NCBI RefSeq assembly: GCF_013409255.1
Contig: NZ_JACCAS010000002.1
Span: forward strand, 1,550,001-1,614,000
Length of the DNA: 64,000 nucleotides
From: Paraburkholderia bryophila
GTDB lineage: Bacteria; Pseudomonadota; Gammaproteobacteria; Burkholderiales; Burkholderiaceae
Direction of reading: 5' to 3'
Of the stretch, positions 17,534 through 26,677 are shown piece after piece. Below the pieces are notes generated by a model. That model did not search any database. It was given only the letters and a program-made list of their open reading frames with translations, and was not told where the DNA came from. Position 1 is the stretch's first letter; the number at the start of each line of letters is the position of its first letter. The position numbers and the translations under genes are program-made.

Positions 17534-18643
17534 TCAGCGCTTCACGAACCGATAATGCCCGACGCCCCACTCGTTCCCGTTCGCGTAACCGAACAACTCG
17601 GCAACAGCCATGTAGAACATGCGCCAGCGCTGCAACCACACGGCCGCGTCGCGCGCGCCATAGGTGTCGACGAGCATCGGCATGACGCGCTCGCGCGCGG
17701 CATCGAGCGCGGTCAGCCAATGATTCGCCGTGCGCTCGTAGTGCGTGCCGCTGACCCACCATTGCCGCTCCATCCGCAGATCGTCCTGGAAGTTCAGCAG
17801 CAGCGCTTCGGACGGCATCGTGCCGCCGGTGAAGAAGTACTTCGACATCCAGTCGCTGCCGTCCTGCACCTGGAAGTGATACGCGAGCGTGCGATGCACG
17901 AAGATATGCACGAACAGTTTCGCGTCGACATCGTCGCGCATCCAACGCGCGATTTTCGCGAGCAGCAGGCCGTAGTTCTTCATATGCTCGAACATCTCGA
18001 TCGACACCACGCGGTCGAAGCCTTCGCCCAGTTGCGCCCGATCGAATTCGAAATCGACGACATTGCCCGTGACCACGGTGAGGTTCTGCAAGCCCCTTTC
18101 CGCCGCACGCGCTTCAATGAAAGCGCGTTGCCCGTGCGAGTTCGATAGCGCGACGATTTGCGCGTGCGGATAGCGCGCCGCCAGCCACAACGACAACGAA
18201 CCCCAACCGCAGCCGAGGTCGAGAATCCGCTGACCATCGGCGAGTTCCGCGCGCTCGGCATAACGTTCGAGCATGGCGGCTTCGGCTTGCGCGAGCGTCT
18301 CGGCGCCGCTCGGATACAGGCAGCACGAATACTTCAGATGCGGTCCGAGATGCGCGTGGAAAAACGACGCGGGCACCTCGTAGTGCTGCGTGTTGGCGGC
18401 TTGCGTTTCGATGGCGATCGGACTCGCGCGCAATTCGTCGAGCAGACGGTTGAGCCGCTGCGCACGCACCTCGCCGTTGTCGAGCGCTTCGTCGCGCAGA
18501 CGCTGCCGCATCAATTGACGCATGCCGAAGCGGATCAGGCCGTCGGGCAGCCAGCCGCGTTCGCAACTGCGGATCAGCCAGTCGTCGCCGGGTTCGGCGG
18601 GGGCGGACGGAGGGATTGTGTGGTCGGCAGTGGAAAGGCTCAT
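17534..18643 (-). CDS. Cyclopropane-fatty-acyl-phospholipid synthase-like SAM methyltransferase
   Basis: 369 residues. SAM motif ILDLGCGWGSLSLWLA, the CFA-synthase lid region NTQHYEVPASFFHAHLGPHLKYSCCLYP near the N-terminus, and IEMFEHMKNYG. It lacks the long N-terminal domain of E. coli CFA synthase, so it belongs to the shorter homologues found in proteobacterial fatty-acid-modifying gene groups. Next upstream are a DUF1295 membrane reductase-like protein and a lipocalin, supporting a role in modified membrane lipids. Start at ATG 18643 (MSLSTADHT); an in-frame ATG at 18658 is possible. Confidence 0.83.
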   Translation of the reverse strand: MSLSTADHTIPPSAPAEPGDDWLIRSCERGWLPDGLIRFGMRQLMRQRLRDEALDNGEVRAQRLNRLLDELRASPIAIETQAANTQHYEVPASFFHAHLGPHLKYSCCLYPSGAETLAQAEAAMLERYAERAELADGQRILDLGCGWGSLSLWLAARYPHAQIVALSNSHGQRAFIEARAAERGLQNLTVVTGNVVDFEFDRAQLGEGFDRVVSIEMFEHMKNYGLLLAKIARWMRDDVDAKLFVHIFVHRTLAYHFQVQDGSDWMSKYFFTGGTMPSEALLLNFQDDLRMERQWWVSGTHYERTANHWLTALDAARERVMPMLVDTYGARDAAVWLQRWRMFYMAVAELFGYANGNEWGVGHYRFVKR

Positions 18644-18704
18644 GAGGCTAACTCCCATCGTTCATGTCGTTGTCGGGACGCGCACTTGCGCTTCGCTCGA
18701 TATT

Positions 18705-19481
18705 TCAATGCCGCGGCGGCCACGGAATCAGCGCGCTGGTGGTGCGCATGTACTCGGCGTAACCGGGGCGCCGTTTCGCCAGGCTTTCTTCGAGCAGCGG
18801 AATGCCGGACAGCTTGAGCAGCAAAAACGCCATCAGCAGCGGCGGCAGCAACGTGAACCAGGCCCACGGCGTCCCCACCGACAGCGCGATATAAGCCAGC
18901 CAATGCACGCATTCGAAGAAGTAATTCGGATGCCGCGAATAGCGCCATAAACCGGCACGGCACACGGCGTCGCGATTGGCCGGATCGGCCTTGAAGCGTT
19001 TCAGTTGCCGGTCGGCCAGGGCTTCGCCGAGCACCGAAGCGATCCACAGCAACGCCGCCAGCAACATCCAACCCGTGCCCGGCGCTACGGTCCGATACGA
19101 CGGCACCAGAAACGCGATCGACAGCAACATCGACACCACCACCTGCAACTGGAAGAACCAGAACATCTTGCTCGCGGCCTCGTCGCCCCATTCTTCGCGA
19201 AAGCGGTGATAGCGCGCGTCTTCGGGCTGGCCGAAATTGCGCCGCCACAGATGCGTGCCGAGTCGCACGCCCCACACCAGCCCGCCCAGCGCGGTCAGCG
19301 CGCGCGTGAGCGGATCGCCATTGCCGAGCACGGCGTAAAGCACGGCGACGAGACCCAGCGAATACGCCCAGATCGGATCGATCATGCCGGCGTTGTCGGT
19401 CTTCAACTGCCACGCCCACGCGGCGCTGAAGATCGCGACGAGGCCGATCAAGGCAATCACGGCGGCGGCAAGTGGCGGCAT
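18705..19481 (-). CDS. DUF1295 membrane protein (steroid 5-alpha-reductase-like fold)
   Basis: 258 residues with about seven membrane helices and the C-terminal signature LWRYSRHPNYFFECVHW, which in relatives binds NADPH. Family members are membrane reductases or methyltransferase-like proteins acting on lipids. Placed between the CFA-like methyltransferase and the lipocalin on the same strand, so it may reduce or isomerise the same acyl chain. Precise reaction unknown. Confidence 0.85.
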   Translation of the reverse strand: MPPLAAAVIALIGLVAIFSAAWAWQLKTDNAGMIDPIWAYSLGLVAVLYAVLGNGDPLTRALTALGGLVWGVRLGTHLWRRNFGQPEDARYHRFREEWGDEAASKMFWFFQLQVVVSMLLSIAFLVPSYRTVAPGTGWMLLAALLWIASVLGEALADRQLKRFKADPANRDAVCRAGLWRYSRHPNYFFECVHWLAYIALSVGTPWAWFTLLPPLLMAFLLLKLSGIPLLEESLAKRRPGYAEYMRTTSALIPWPPRH

Positions 19482-19595
19482 AAGGCGCTCATTCAGTAAC
19501 GATGCGGGTTATACGCGGCGAAAACAGGATCGGATGCGGCAGGCGCGACGCAGGCGACCCACACAAAGCGCCGACGCGCAGACGCGCCCCACGCC

Positions 19596-20195
19596 CTAGT
19601 TCTTATCGCCTGGCGAAGCAAAGCCCGCCTTGCCCAACTGATCCGGATGCTGCGGCACGCGCCTGAAACGCGACGTGTCGTAGCCCATCGCATCGAGACG
19701 GGCGAGCATCGACCGGTAGGTGTCGTCGCTCATATCGGGCTCGCGCGAAAAAATCCAGCCGAGGTTTTTGCCCGGATAACCGAGGATCGTGTAGCGATAG
19801 TCGGGATCCACGTACAGCGTGAGTTGCGCCACGTGAACCGGCCAGAAGATCTGCACGCTCCACTCGCCGCCCTCTTTGCCCGGCACCGGCGTGTCCAGAA
19901 ACTGATAGTGCTTTTCCGGCGCGTCGAAGCTTTTCTTGCGCGCGTAGTACGAGTCGTCGATCTTGCCGTCCGGACGCAATTGCCATTCCGCGCGGCTCGC
20001 CACCATGTCGCGTTCGGCAAAGTACGGAATGTTCGCGATGATGTACCAGCGGCCCATATAGCGCGGCAAATCGACCGGTACGGTGGCGAGCGGTTCGCTC
20101 GCGCGCGGGTTCGGATTGGGCGGATCGTTGGAACAGCCGGCAAGGGACAGCAGCAGGACGGTCGCAACAGCGGCGGCGGAGAACAGGCGGCGCAT
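19596..20195 (-). CDS. blc: Outer-membrane lipocalin lipoprotein (Blc-like)
   Basis: 199 residues. Lipoprotein signal ending in LAGC (lipidated Cys21). The lipocalin signature MGRWYIIANIPYF (about 47-59) opens the beta-barrel, which closes near LGWIFSREPDMSDDTY. Bacterial lipocalins bind fatty acids or lysophospholipids at the outer membrane. First gene of the minus-strand lipid group; divergent from a LysR gene 189 bp away. Confidence 0.85.
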   Translation of the reverse strand: MRRLFSAAAVATVLLLSLAGCSNDPPNPNPRASEPLATVPVDLPRYMGRWYIIANIPYFAERDMVASRAEWQLRPDGKIDDSYYARKKSFDAPEKHYQFLDTPVPGKEGGEWSVQIFWPVHVAQLTLYVDPDYRYTILGYPGKNLGWIFSREPDMSDDTYRSMLARLDAMGYDTSRFRRVPQHPDQLGKAGFASPGDKN

Positions 20196-20383
20196 GGCAA
20201 GGGCCTCGAACGTAGCATCAATAAACGTATTACGTTCGACGGGGCCGGATGGATGCGCGCGCCGCCGCTCGTGAATCCGTTCGGCTGGATCGGCGTGTGG
20301 AGATGGGCGCCCATAGCGGACTGAAAGCCGCTAAATAATGCTACATTTCGGCCATTCCAGAATTTAGTGCTCGAATCGACCGA

Positions 20384-21277
20384 ATGGACAACCTCAGCGG
20401 CATCGTCGCCTTCGTGCAAACGGCGGAGGCCTCCAGCTTCGTCGCCGCGTCGCAGCGGCTGGGCGTGTCGCCGTCCGCCGTCGGCAAAAGCGTGGCGCGG
20501 CTCGAACAGCATCTCGGCGTGCGGTTGTTGCAGCGAAGCACGCGCCGCGTCAGCCTGACCGACGACGGCGAACGCTTCTACGAGCGTTGCCGGCAAATCC
20601 TCGACGCGCTGAACGAAGCCGAATCGATGATGCTGGAAGCCAACGCCGTGCCGCGCGGCCGGTTGCGCGTGAGCCTGCCGACCATCGGCTATCGCTTTCT
20701 GCTGCCGATCCTGCCGGCGTTCTCGGAACGCTATCCGGAGATCGATCTCGAACTGGATTTCAACGACCGCATTGTCGACGTGATCGAAGGCGGTTTCGAC
20801 GCCGCGATCCGCAGCGGCAACCTGGCCGATTCGCAACTGATGGCGAAGCGCCTCGGCCCGTTCCGCTTCGTGCTGTGCGCGTCGCCCGGCTATCTGCAAC
20901 GGCGCGGCGTGCCGCTCACGCCCGCGGACCTCGCCGATCATGCGTGCCTGCGGTTCCGTTTTCCGACTTCAGGCAAGTTGCAGCCGTGGGCGTTTCGCGG
21001 GCAGTCGGAAGAAGCGGCCGCGCGCTTTCCCACCGCGTTGACCTGCAACAACATGGAAGCGCTGCGGGCCGCCGCCGAACTCGGTCTGGGCATTGGGTAT
21101 ATGCCCGACTTTCTGGCCCGCGACGCGCTTCGAGCGGGGACGCTGCACAGCGTGCTCGACGATCACCTGTCGGACCCCGGGCAATTTTCGGTGCTCTGGC
21201 CGTCGAGCCGCCAACTCTCGCCGAAGCTGCGAGCGTTCGTGGATTTCCTGTCCGAACACGTATTCAGCGACGCATAA
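20384..21277 (+). CDS. LysR-family transcriptional regulator
   Basis: 297 residues with HTH (MDNLSGIVAFVQTAEASSFVAASQRLGVSPSAVGKSVARLEQHL) and an effector domain ending near residue 290; the pattern fits the broad LysR subgroup whose members often control drug or metabolite efflux. Divergent from the lipocalin gene and 71 bp upstream of an EamA exporter, either of which could be its target. Confidence 0.88.
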   Translation: MDNLSGIVAFVQTAEASSFVAASQRLGVSPSAVGKSVARLEQHLGVRLLQRSTRRVSLTDDGERFYERCRQILDALNEAESMMLEANAVPRGRLRVSLPTIGYRFLLPILPAFSERYPEIDLELDFNDRIVDVIEGGFDAAIRSGNLADSQLMAKRLGPFRFVLCASPGYLQRRGVPLTPADLADHACLRFRFPTSGKLQPWAFRGQSEEAAARFPTALTCNNMEALRAAAELGLGIGYMPDFLARDALRAGTLHSVLDDHLSDPGQFSVLWPSSRQLSPKLRAFVDFLSEHVFSDA

Positions 21278-21348
21278 CGCCGCCGGTCAGTTCGCGCTAT
21301 CGTGTCTCGTGTCTGTCACGCCCGCTGTTCCCATCCGATCGGCTCACC

Positions 21349-22419
21349 ATGTCCATCCGCTTTAACGCCGCTTTCACCGCCTTGCTCGCCGCCGCGCTGT
21401 TCGGCGCGACCACGCCGCTCGCCAAGGCGCTGCTCGGCGCGTTGTCGCCATTTCTGCTCGCCGGGTTGTTCTACCTGGGCAGTGGCCTCGGTTTAGCGAC
21501 CGTGATTCTGGTGCGCCGACTCAAAGGCAAAGGCAACTCCGCAAGACAACCCGCCGATCACCCCCCGTTCCCATTACGCGAAGCACCGTGGCTGGCCGGC
21601 GCAATCGTCGCGGGCGGCGTCGCGGGTCCCGCGTTGTTGATGCTGGGTCTGCAAACCACCCCGGCCGCCACCGGCTCACTGCTGCTGAATCTCGAAGGCG
21701 TGTTCACCGCGCTGATCGCGTGGATCGTGTTCCGCGAAAACGTCGACGTGCAGGTGTTTCTCGGCATGGCCGCGATCGTCGCGGGCGGCGTGGCGTTGTC
21801 CTGGCAACCCGGCACGGTGGGTCTGCCGCCCGGCACGCTGCTGCTGATCGGCGCGTGCGCATGCTGGGCGATCGACAACAACCTCACGCGCAAAGTGTCC
21901 ACGCACGACGCCATGTTTATCGCCTGCCTGAAAGGACTCGTGGCCGGGTCGGTCAACGTGACGCTCGCCCTCGCCCTCGGCGCGTCTTGGCCGACCGGCG
22001 CGACCGTCGCGTTGGCGATGCTGACGGGTTTTGCCGGCTACGGCGTCAGTCTCGTGCTGTTCGTCGTCGCGCTGCGCCATCTCGGCAGCGCGCGAACCGG
22101 CGCTTATTTCTCGGTCGCACCGCTGTTCGGCGTGACGCTGTCATGGTTGCTGTGGCCCGAGTTGCCGCCACCGCTGTTCTGGCTCGCCGCCGCGTTGATG
22201 ACGCTCGGCGTGTGGCTGCACATCCGCGAACGACACGAGCATCCGCATACGCATGAACCGCTCGATCACACGCATCGCCACCGGCACGACGCGCATCATC
22301 AGCACGAGCACGACTTCGCATGGGACGGCGAAGAGCCCCACACCCATCCGCATGAACATGCGCCGCTCACGCATGTTCATGCGCATTTCCCTGACATACA
22401 TCATCGTCATTCGCATTGA
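21349..22419 (+). CDS. EamA/DMT-family exporter with His-rich C-terminal tail
   Basis: 356 residues. About ten membrane helices in two EamA repeats up to about residue 287, followed by a hydrophilic tail of roughly 65 residues packed with histidines (HEHPHTHEP, HTHRHRHD, HHQHEHD, HTHPHEHA, HRHSH). Such tails bind Ni, Co or Zn in metal transporters and are unusual in the metabolite-exporting EamA family. Start at ATG 21349; the frame is open far upstream but overlaps the LysR gene. Confidence 0.85.
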   Translation: MSIRFNAAFTALLAAALFGATTPLAKALLGALSPFLLAGLFYLGSGLGLATVILVRRLKGKGNSARQPADHPPFPLREAPWLAGAIVAGGVAGPALLMLGLQTTPAATGSLLLNLEGVFTALIAWIVFRENVDVQVFLGMAAIVAGGVALSWQPGTVGLPPGTLLLIGACACWAIDNNLTRKVSTHDAMFIACLKGLVAGSVNVTLALALGASWPTGATVALAMLTGFAGYGVSLVLFVVALRHLGSARTGAYFSVAPLFGVTLSWLLWPELPPPLFWLAAALMTLGVWLHIRERHEHPHTHEPLDHTHRHRHDAHHQHEHDFAWDGEEPHTHPHEHAPLTHVHAHFPDIHHRHSH

Positions 22420-22588
22420 TTTTCGGCGTCGCCGCGCTGCGCGGCGACTTGCTGCACCGCAAGACAAAAATCTCTGTGAAACGGTGCGTGCGATAGACCG
22501 ATTCAATTGGCATCGGCGCGGATCGCATCCTCTAATGAAACTCCTGTTGTCCGTGCCCGCTGTCCAACCCGCCTCCCCGGAGAGATTC

Positions 22589-22792
22589 ATGTCCCAACCC
22601 GAGCCAAATATCGATGAAGTCGTGAGAAGCATCGCAGAGGAGACCGACACCCCCACGGAAACAGTGTCGAAGATGTACGCAGACACCTTGGCCACTTACC
22701 GTCACGAAGCGCGCGTATTCGATTACGTGCCGCTGTTCGCGGCGAAAAAAGTGCGCAACCAGCTTCGCCATAACCCGCATCGCAAACACTGA
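22589..22792 (+). CDS. DUF3562 small protein
   Basis: 67 residues, predicted helical and charged, matching the DUF3562 type seen in Burkholderia (IAEETDTPTETVSKMYADTLATYRHEARVFDYVPLFAAKKVRNQLR). Start at ATG 22589, which follows GGAGAG by six bases; the upstream ATG at 22535 lacks such a site. Function unknown; the shape suggests a small DNA- or protein-binding helix bundle. Confidence 0.75.
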   Translation: MSQPEPNIDEVVRSIAEETDTPTETVSKMYADTLATYRHEARVFDYVPLFAAKKVRNQLRHNPHRKH

Positions 22793-22938
22793 CACGGCGC
22801 GCGCGGAGACCACCGCCTGACCGGGTTTCGCATCGTGTCGATCAGTCCGCTCGCGCGCCGATCCGCACGAACCCTTACCGATTATTTTTTTTCCGCTGCT
22901 AGACTCTGTGCCGGAACCATCGACTCGGGGGAGTGGGC

Positions 22939-24042
22939 ATGCGGGTGACAATCGTAGGAGCGGGCATTGCCGGGTTGAGCACGGCGTGGTCGCTCGCGAA
23001 ACTGGGACACGACATCACATTGATCGAGCAAGGCTCGATTCCGAATCCACTGGCCGCCTCGGGCGACCGGACCCGAATGATTCGCCGTGCCTATGGCGAC
23101 GCCGACGGTTATGCGCGCACCATGGCCGAAGCATTCGATAGTTGGGATCTGCTGTGGAATGATCTCGGCGTGTCCCACTATGCGAATTGCGGCGTGCTCG
23201 GCATTTCGCAATTCGCCGGCGACGACGCCGAACAATTTCGCGCCGGCCTCGACCGGATGCAATTCGAGTACGAGCAACTCGCGCCGCAAGACGCGGCACA
23301 GCGCTATCCCTTTCTCGACCCCACCACGTTTCGCTACGCCTACCTCGATCAGGACGGCGGCGCGCTCTTCAGCGAGCGCATTGCGCGCGACATGAAAGCG
23401 TGGCTCAAGATGCGCGGCGCCGACATCCGTACGCATACGAAAGTCCTCTCGGTCGACCCGCACACCGCTTGCGTGCGTATCGACGACGACAGCATCGTGC
23501 GCGCCGACCGCCTCGTGATCACCGCGGGCGCATGGACGCTGCAATTGTTCCCCGCGCTGGCCGAAACCTTGATGACGTTCCGCAACGTGGTCGCGTACGT
23601 GGAGCCGCCCGCGGATCTCGAAGACGCGTGGGCGAATGCGCCGGCGATCGTCGACATTGGCGGATCGAGCGGGGGTTATGCCCTGCCGCCGCTCGACGGC
23701 ATTGGTCTGAAGTTTGGCGCGGGCATTCACAAGGTCCATGCGCTCGACCCCGACGCCGACCGCATCGCGACGCACGGCGAAGGCAACAGCGTGCGCCGGC
23801 TGTTTGCGCCGCCGTTCAGCCGCATTGGCGACTACACAGTTTCCGAAGTCAAAAGCTGCATGTACACCTTCACTGCCGACAGCCGTTTCTTCTCGAAGCG
23901 TATCGGCAACACGCTGGTGGTGTCCGCGTGCTCGGGGCACGGATATAAATTCGGCGCGGCGATAGGCCGGCGCGTCGCTCAGGCGCTCGATACGGACGAC
24001 GACGTCATGCTCGCGCGCTGGCTTAGAGCCGAGACGGCGTGA
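22939..24042 (+). CDS. FAD-dependent amine/sarcosine oxidase-type oxidoreductase
   Basis: 367 residues. N-terminal FAD dinucleotide motif VTIVGAGIAGLSTAWSLAKLGHDITLIEQ, a D-amino-acid-oxidase-type fold, and C-terminal SACSGHGYKFGAAIG, the segment that covalently binds FAD in monomeric sarcosine oxidase and N-methyltryptophan oxidase (C-S-G-H-G-F/Y-K). Start at ATG 22939, 5-6 bases after GGGGGAG; a GTG at 22933 is in frame. Substrate is probably a secondary amine or amino acid; no neighbour narrows it. Confidence 0.85.
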   Translation: MRVTIVGAGIAGLSTAWSLAKLGHDITLIEQGSIPNPLAASGDRTRMIRRAYGDADGYARTMAEAFDSWDLLWNDLGVSHYANCGVLGISQFAGDDAEQFRAGLDRMQFEYEQLAPQDAAQRYPFLDPTTFRYAYLDQDGGALFSERIARDMKAWLKMRGADIRTHTKVLSVDPHTACVRIDDDSIVRADRLVITAGAWTLQLFPALAETLMTFRNVVAYVEPPADLEDAWANAPAIVDIGGSSGGYALPPLDGIGLKFGAGIHKVHALDPDADRIATHGEGNSVRRLFAPPFSRIGDYTVSEVKSCMYTFTADSRFFSKRIGNTLVVSACSGHGYKFGAAIGRRVAQALDTDDDVMLARWLRAETA

Positions 24043-24096
24043 GCGGTTTCGACGTCACGGAACCCCCTGTGACGATGCGAAAGACTTGCCGTGTCG

Positions 24097-25569
24097 TCAC
24101 AACAATCCACGCACCACCGCAGCGAGCCGCGCCACCAGCGCATCCGCCTCCTGCGGTTTTACGCCCGCGTAGCCGAGCATGAAGCCGTTGTAATGCTCAG
24201 CGTCCCGCTCCGGATGCTGGCAAAACGCGCTCAACGCAGCGATATGCAAACCGTGCTCGCGCGTCGCGGCGCTCACGTCCTGATCGCGCAGCGGCGCGTC
24301 GAGCCGCACCGTCAGATGCATGCCGCCGCCGTCGGAGGACACCGTCACCAGATCGCCCATGTGCCGCTCGATCGCCGCTACCAGCGCGCTGCGGCGTTGC
24401 TGATAAAGACGCCGCATGCGCCGCAAATGCCGCGCATATTTCCCGCTATCGATAAAGTCGGCCAACGCAATCTGTTCAGCCACGCGCCCTTGCCGCGCGA
24501 TCTCGCTGAGCGTGTCGTCGACCTGCGTCACGAGATGCGCGGGCACGACCATGAAGCCCATACGCAGCGCCGGAAACATCGTCTTGCTGAAGGTGCCGAG
24601 GTAGATCACCGGCGCGTGCTCGACGAGCCCTTGAATCGACGGTAGCGGCGGCCCGCTGTGACGCAGCTCACTGTCGTAGTCGTCTTCGATGATCCACGCG
24701 CCGCGTGCCACCGCGTTATCGATGATCGACCAGCGCCGCTCCAGGCTCAGCACGCTGCCGAGCGGATATTGATGCGACGGCGTGAGATACAGCAAGCGCG
24801 GCGGCGTCTGTTGCCAATCGTCGGAGGTCGGCGCCATGCCGGCGGCGTCGACGGGAATCGGCACCAGCTGCAAACCCGCAGCCTGAAACGCGGCCTTCGC
24901 GCCGTGGTAGCCGGGGTCTTCGACCCACACGCTGTCGCCGGCATCGGCGAACATGCAGGCGCAGAGATCGAGACTCGCCTGCGTGCCCGCGGTGATGAAC
25001 ACCTGCTCCGCGGAACAGCGCACGCCGCGCGACACGCGCACATAGTCGGCAATCGAACGGCGCAGCGCGGGATAGCCCGAGTTGTTGCCGTACCCCAGTT
25101 CGTCGGACGGGACCGCACGCCATGCGCGCTCCATCGACGCTCGCCATTGCGCGAGCGGGAATTCGTCGAGCGCGGGCACGCCTGGGCGGAACGGTGTGGG
25201 GTCGTCGGGACTGGTGCGTTCGCGCGGCAGATCCGTGACGCGCCGCGATAGCCCACTGCCGGACGACTGCAGCCGTCCTACTGCCTTGGAAGCGGCACTA
25301 TCCGCGCCACTCACCATGCTGACGATCGAACCGTGCCGGCTCGCGGCGATAAAGCCTTCTTCGGTCAGCCGCTCGTACGCGTACAACACCGAGTTACGCG
25401 CAATGCCCAATTGCTCGGCCAGCGCACGGCTCGCGAGCAGACGGCTGCCGTGGCGAATCGCGCCGTCGAGAATCGCGCGGCGCAGGCTTTCGTAAAGCAG
25501 GTCCTGCTGCGTGAGCTTGCGCCCGCCCAACGTTCGTTCGACGTTCGACATCAACAGACCGTAGTCCAA
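24097..25569 (-). CDS. MocR-type regulator (GntR HTH fused to PLP aminotransferase domain)
   Basis: 490 residues. N-terminal GntR winged helix (QDLLYESLRRAILDGAIRHGSRLLASRALAEQLGIARNSVLYAYERL), a linker, and a fold-type I aminotransferase domain with PLP lysine in YLGTFSKTMFPALRMG, plus EDDYDSEL. PdxR/GabR-like proteins of this family sense PLP or amino-compound aldimines. An alternative start at ATG 25551 exists. Divergent from a small hypothetical gene, with inverted and direct GTGG repeats between. Confidence 0.88.
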   Translation of the reverse strand: MDYGLLMSNVERTLGGRKLTQQDLLYESLRRAILDGAIRHGSRLLASRALAEQLGIARNSVLYAYERLTEEGFIAASRHGSIVSMVSGADSAASKAVGRLQSSGSGLSRRVTDLPRERTSPDDPTPFRPGVPALDEFPLAQWRASMERAWRAVPSDELGYGNNSGYPALRRSIADYVRVSRGVRCSAEQVFITAGTQASLDLCACMFADAGDSVWVEDPGYHGAKAAFQAAGLQLVPIPVDAAGMAPTSDDWQQTPPRLLYLTPSHQYPLGSVLSLERRWSIIDNAVARGAWIIEDDYDSELRHSGPPLPSIQGLVEHAPVIYLGTFSKTMFPALRMGFMVVPAHLVTQVDDTLSEIARQGRVAEQIALADFIDSGKYARHLRRMRRLYQQRRSALVAAIERHMGDLVTVSSDGGGMHLTVRLDAPLRDQDVSAATREHGLHIAALSAFCQHPERDAEHYNGFMLGYAGVKPQEADALVARLAAVVRGLL

Positions 25570-25594
25570 ATCGTGGCTCCAAATTTTGCTCGCC

Positions 25595-25620
25595 TTGTGG
25601 AGCTAACAATGGTGCCACAA
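25595..25620. promoter_or_regulatory. Candidate MocR operator
   Basis: Inverted repeat TTGTGG-N14-CCACAA between the MocR gene and the divergent small gene. A further GTGG copy sits at 25573-25576 in direct orientation. MocR-family regulators typically bind such repeated sites between themselves and the divergent target. Confidence 0.4.
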
Positions 25621-25697
25621 ATTTCTTATGCTGATGGTTCGGGCGCTGCCGCCACGCTGTAAGCCTCTACGCCTTTACGCCAGAAGAAGGGACCACG

Positions 25698-25988
25698 ATG
25701 ATGAATACGCAGACACGAGAAACCGCAACCCTGCGCGCCAGTTACGGCGCCTCGGCAACGTGCTGCGTAGCGCTGGCGTGCGCCGCATGCATTTATGGCG
25801 CGTTCGATCCTGCCACGACCGCGCGCGCGAATCTGGACGCCTGCTTGCACGAACGCCTCGCGCTGCACGGCGACGCAGCGGACGCGGCTGCGTCGGGCGT
25901 CATCGCGCAAGTTGCACGAGTGGCCAGCCGTGACGAACGCGAGCAGGCGCTCAGCGCGGCGCTCTACGCCTGTTCGACTCAACCTTAG
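25698..25988 (+). CDS. Hypothetical small Ala/Cys-rich protein
   Basis: 96 residues. A hydrophobic stretch (about 19-34, SATCCVALACAACIYG) suggests a membrane anchor or signal, followed by a charged helical part (ANLDACLHERLALHG..ASRDEREQALSAALYACS). Ribosome site GAAGGGA precedes tandem ATGs at 25698. No family recognised. Divergent from the MocR gene and 56 bp upstream of a GNAT gene, so it may be MocR-controlled. Confidence 0.6.
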   Translation: MMNTQTRETATLRASYGASATCCVALACAACIYGAFDPATTARANLDACLHERLALHGDAADAAASGVIAQVARVASRDEREQALSAALYACSTQP

Positions 25989-26044
25989 CGTCGTCTCCGC
26001 GGCCTGCCCGCAAGACGTCATCCACTCACGAGGAACTCAAACCC

Positions 26045-26506
26045 ATGTCCGACCCGATCCAGATCCGCCCCGCCGCGCCCGCCGACTTCGACGCCTGGCT
26101 GCCGCTATGGGACGCCTACAACGCGTTCTACGGCCGCTCGGGCGAAACGGCCCTGCCGCGCGAGATCACGCGCATCACCTGGGCGCGTTTCTTCGATGCC
26201 TACGAGCCGATGCATGCCATGGTCGCCGAACGCAACGGCCAACTGCTCGGCATTGTGCATTTCCTGTATCACCGCCATACGACGATGGCCGCGCCCATCT
26301 GCTATCTGCAAGACCTCTACACGCTCGACACCGAGCGCGGCAAGGGCGTGGGCCGCGCGCTGATCGAAGGGGTGTACGCGCGAGCCAGGGCGGATGGTCT
26401 GGAGCGCGTCTACTGGCAGACCCACGAAACGAATCAGACCGCGATGAAACTCTACGATCAGGTTGCGGATCACTCAGGCTTCGTGGTGTATCGCAAGGCG
26501 TTATAA
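26045..26506 (+). CDS. GNAT-family N-acetyltransferase
   Basis: 153 residues, single GNAT domain. The acetyl-CoA pyrophosphate loop appears as LDTERGKGVGRALIEGVY (about 95-112), and ETNQTAMKLYDQVADHSGFVVYRK closes the fold. N-terminal IRPAAPADFDAWLPLWDAYNAFYG is typical. Acceptor unknown; could be an amino compound or antibiotic. Confidence 0.87.
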   Translation: MSDPIQIRPAAPADFDAWLPLWDAYNAFYGRSGETALPREITRITWARFFDAYEPMHAMVAERNGQLLGIVHFLYHRHTTMAAPICYLQDLYTLDTERGKGVGRALIEGVYARARADGLERVYWQTHETNQTAMKLYDQVADHSGFVVYRKAL

Positions 26507-26677
26507 CGCCGCAGGTTTCCGATTCCCGCCCGCCGGCGGACCGTGCCGCTCAAGTTTTACGCGCGGCTTGCCGTTATCGCCATTGGACGGAGCTACTCGC
26601 GGCTCCCGCGCGGTTGATCCGCGGCAACTTGGGCGATCTCCTCATGGAGGGGCGCGAAACGGAATCGGAAACTGACC

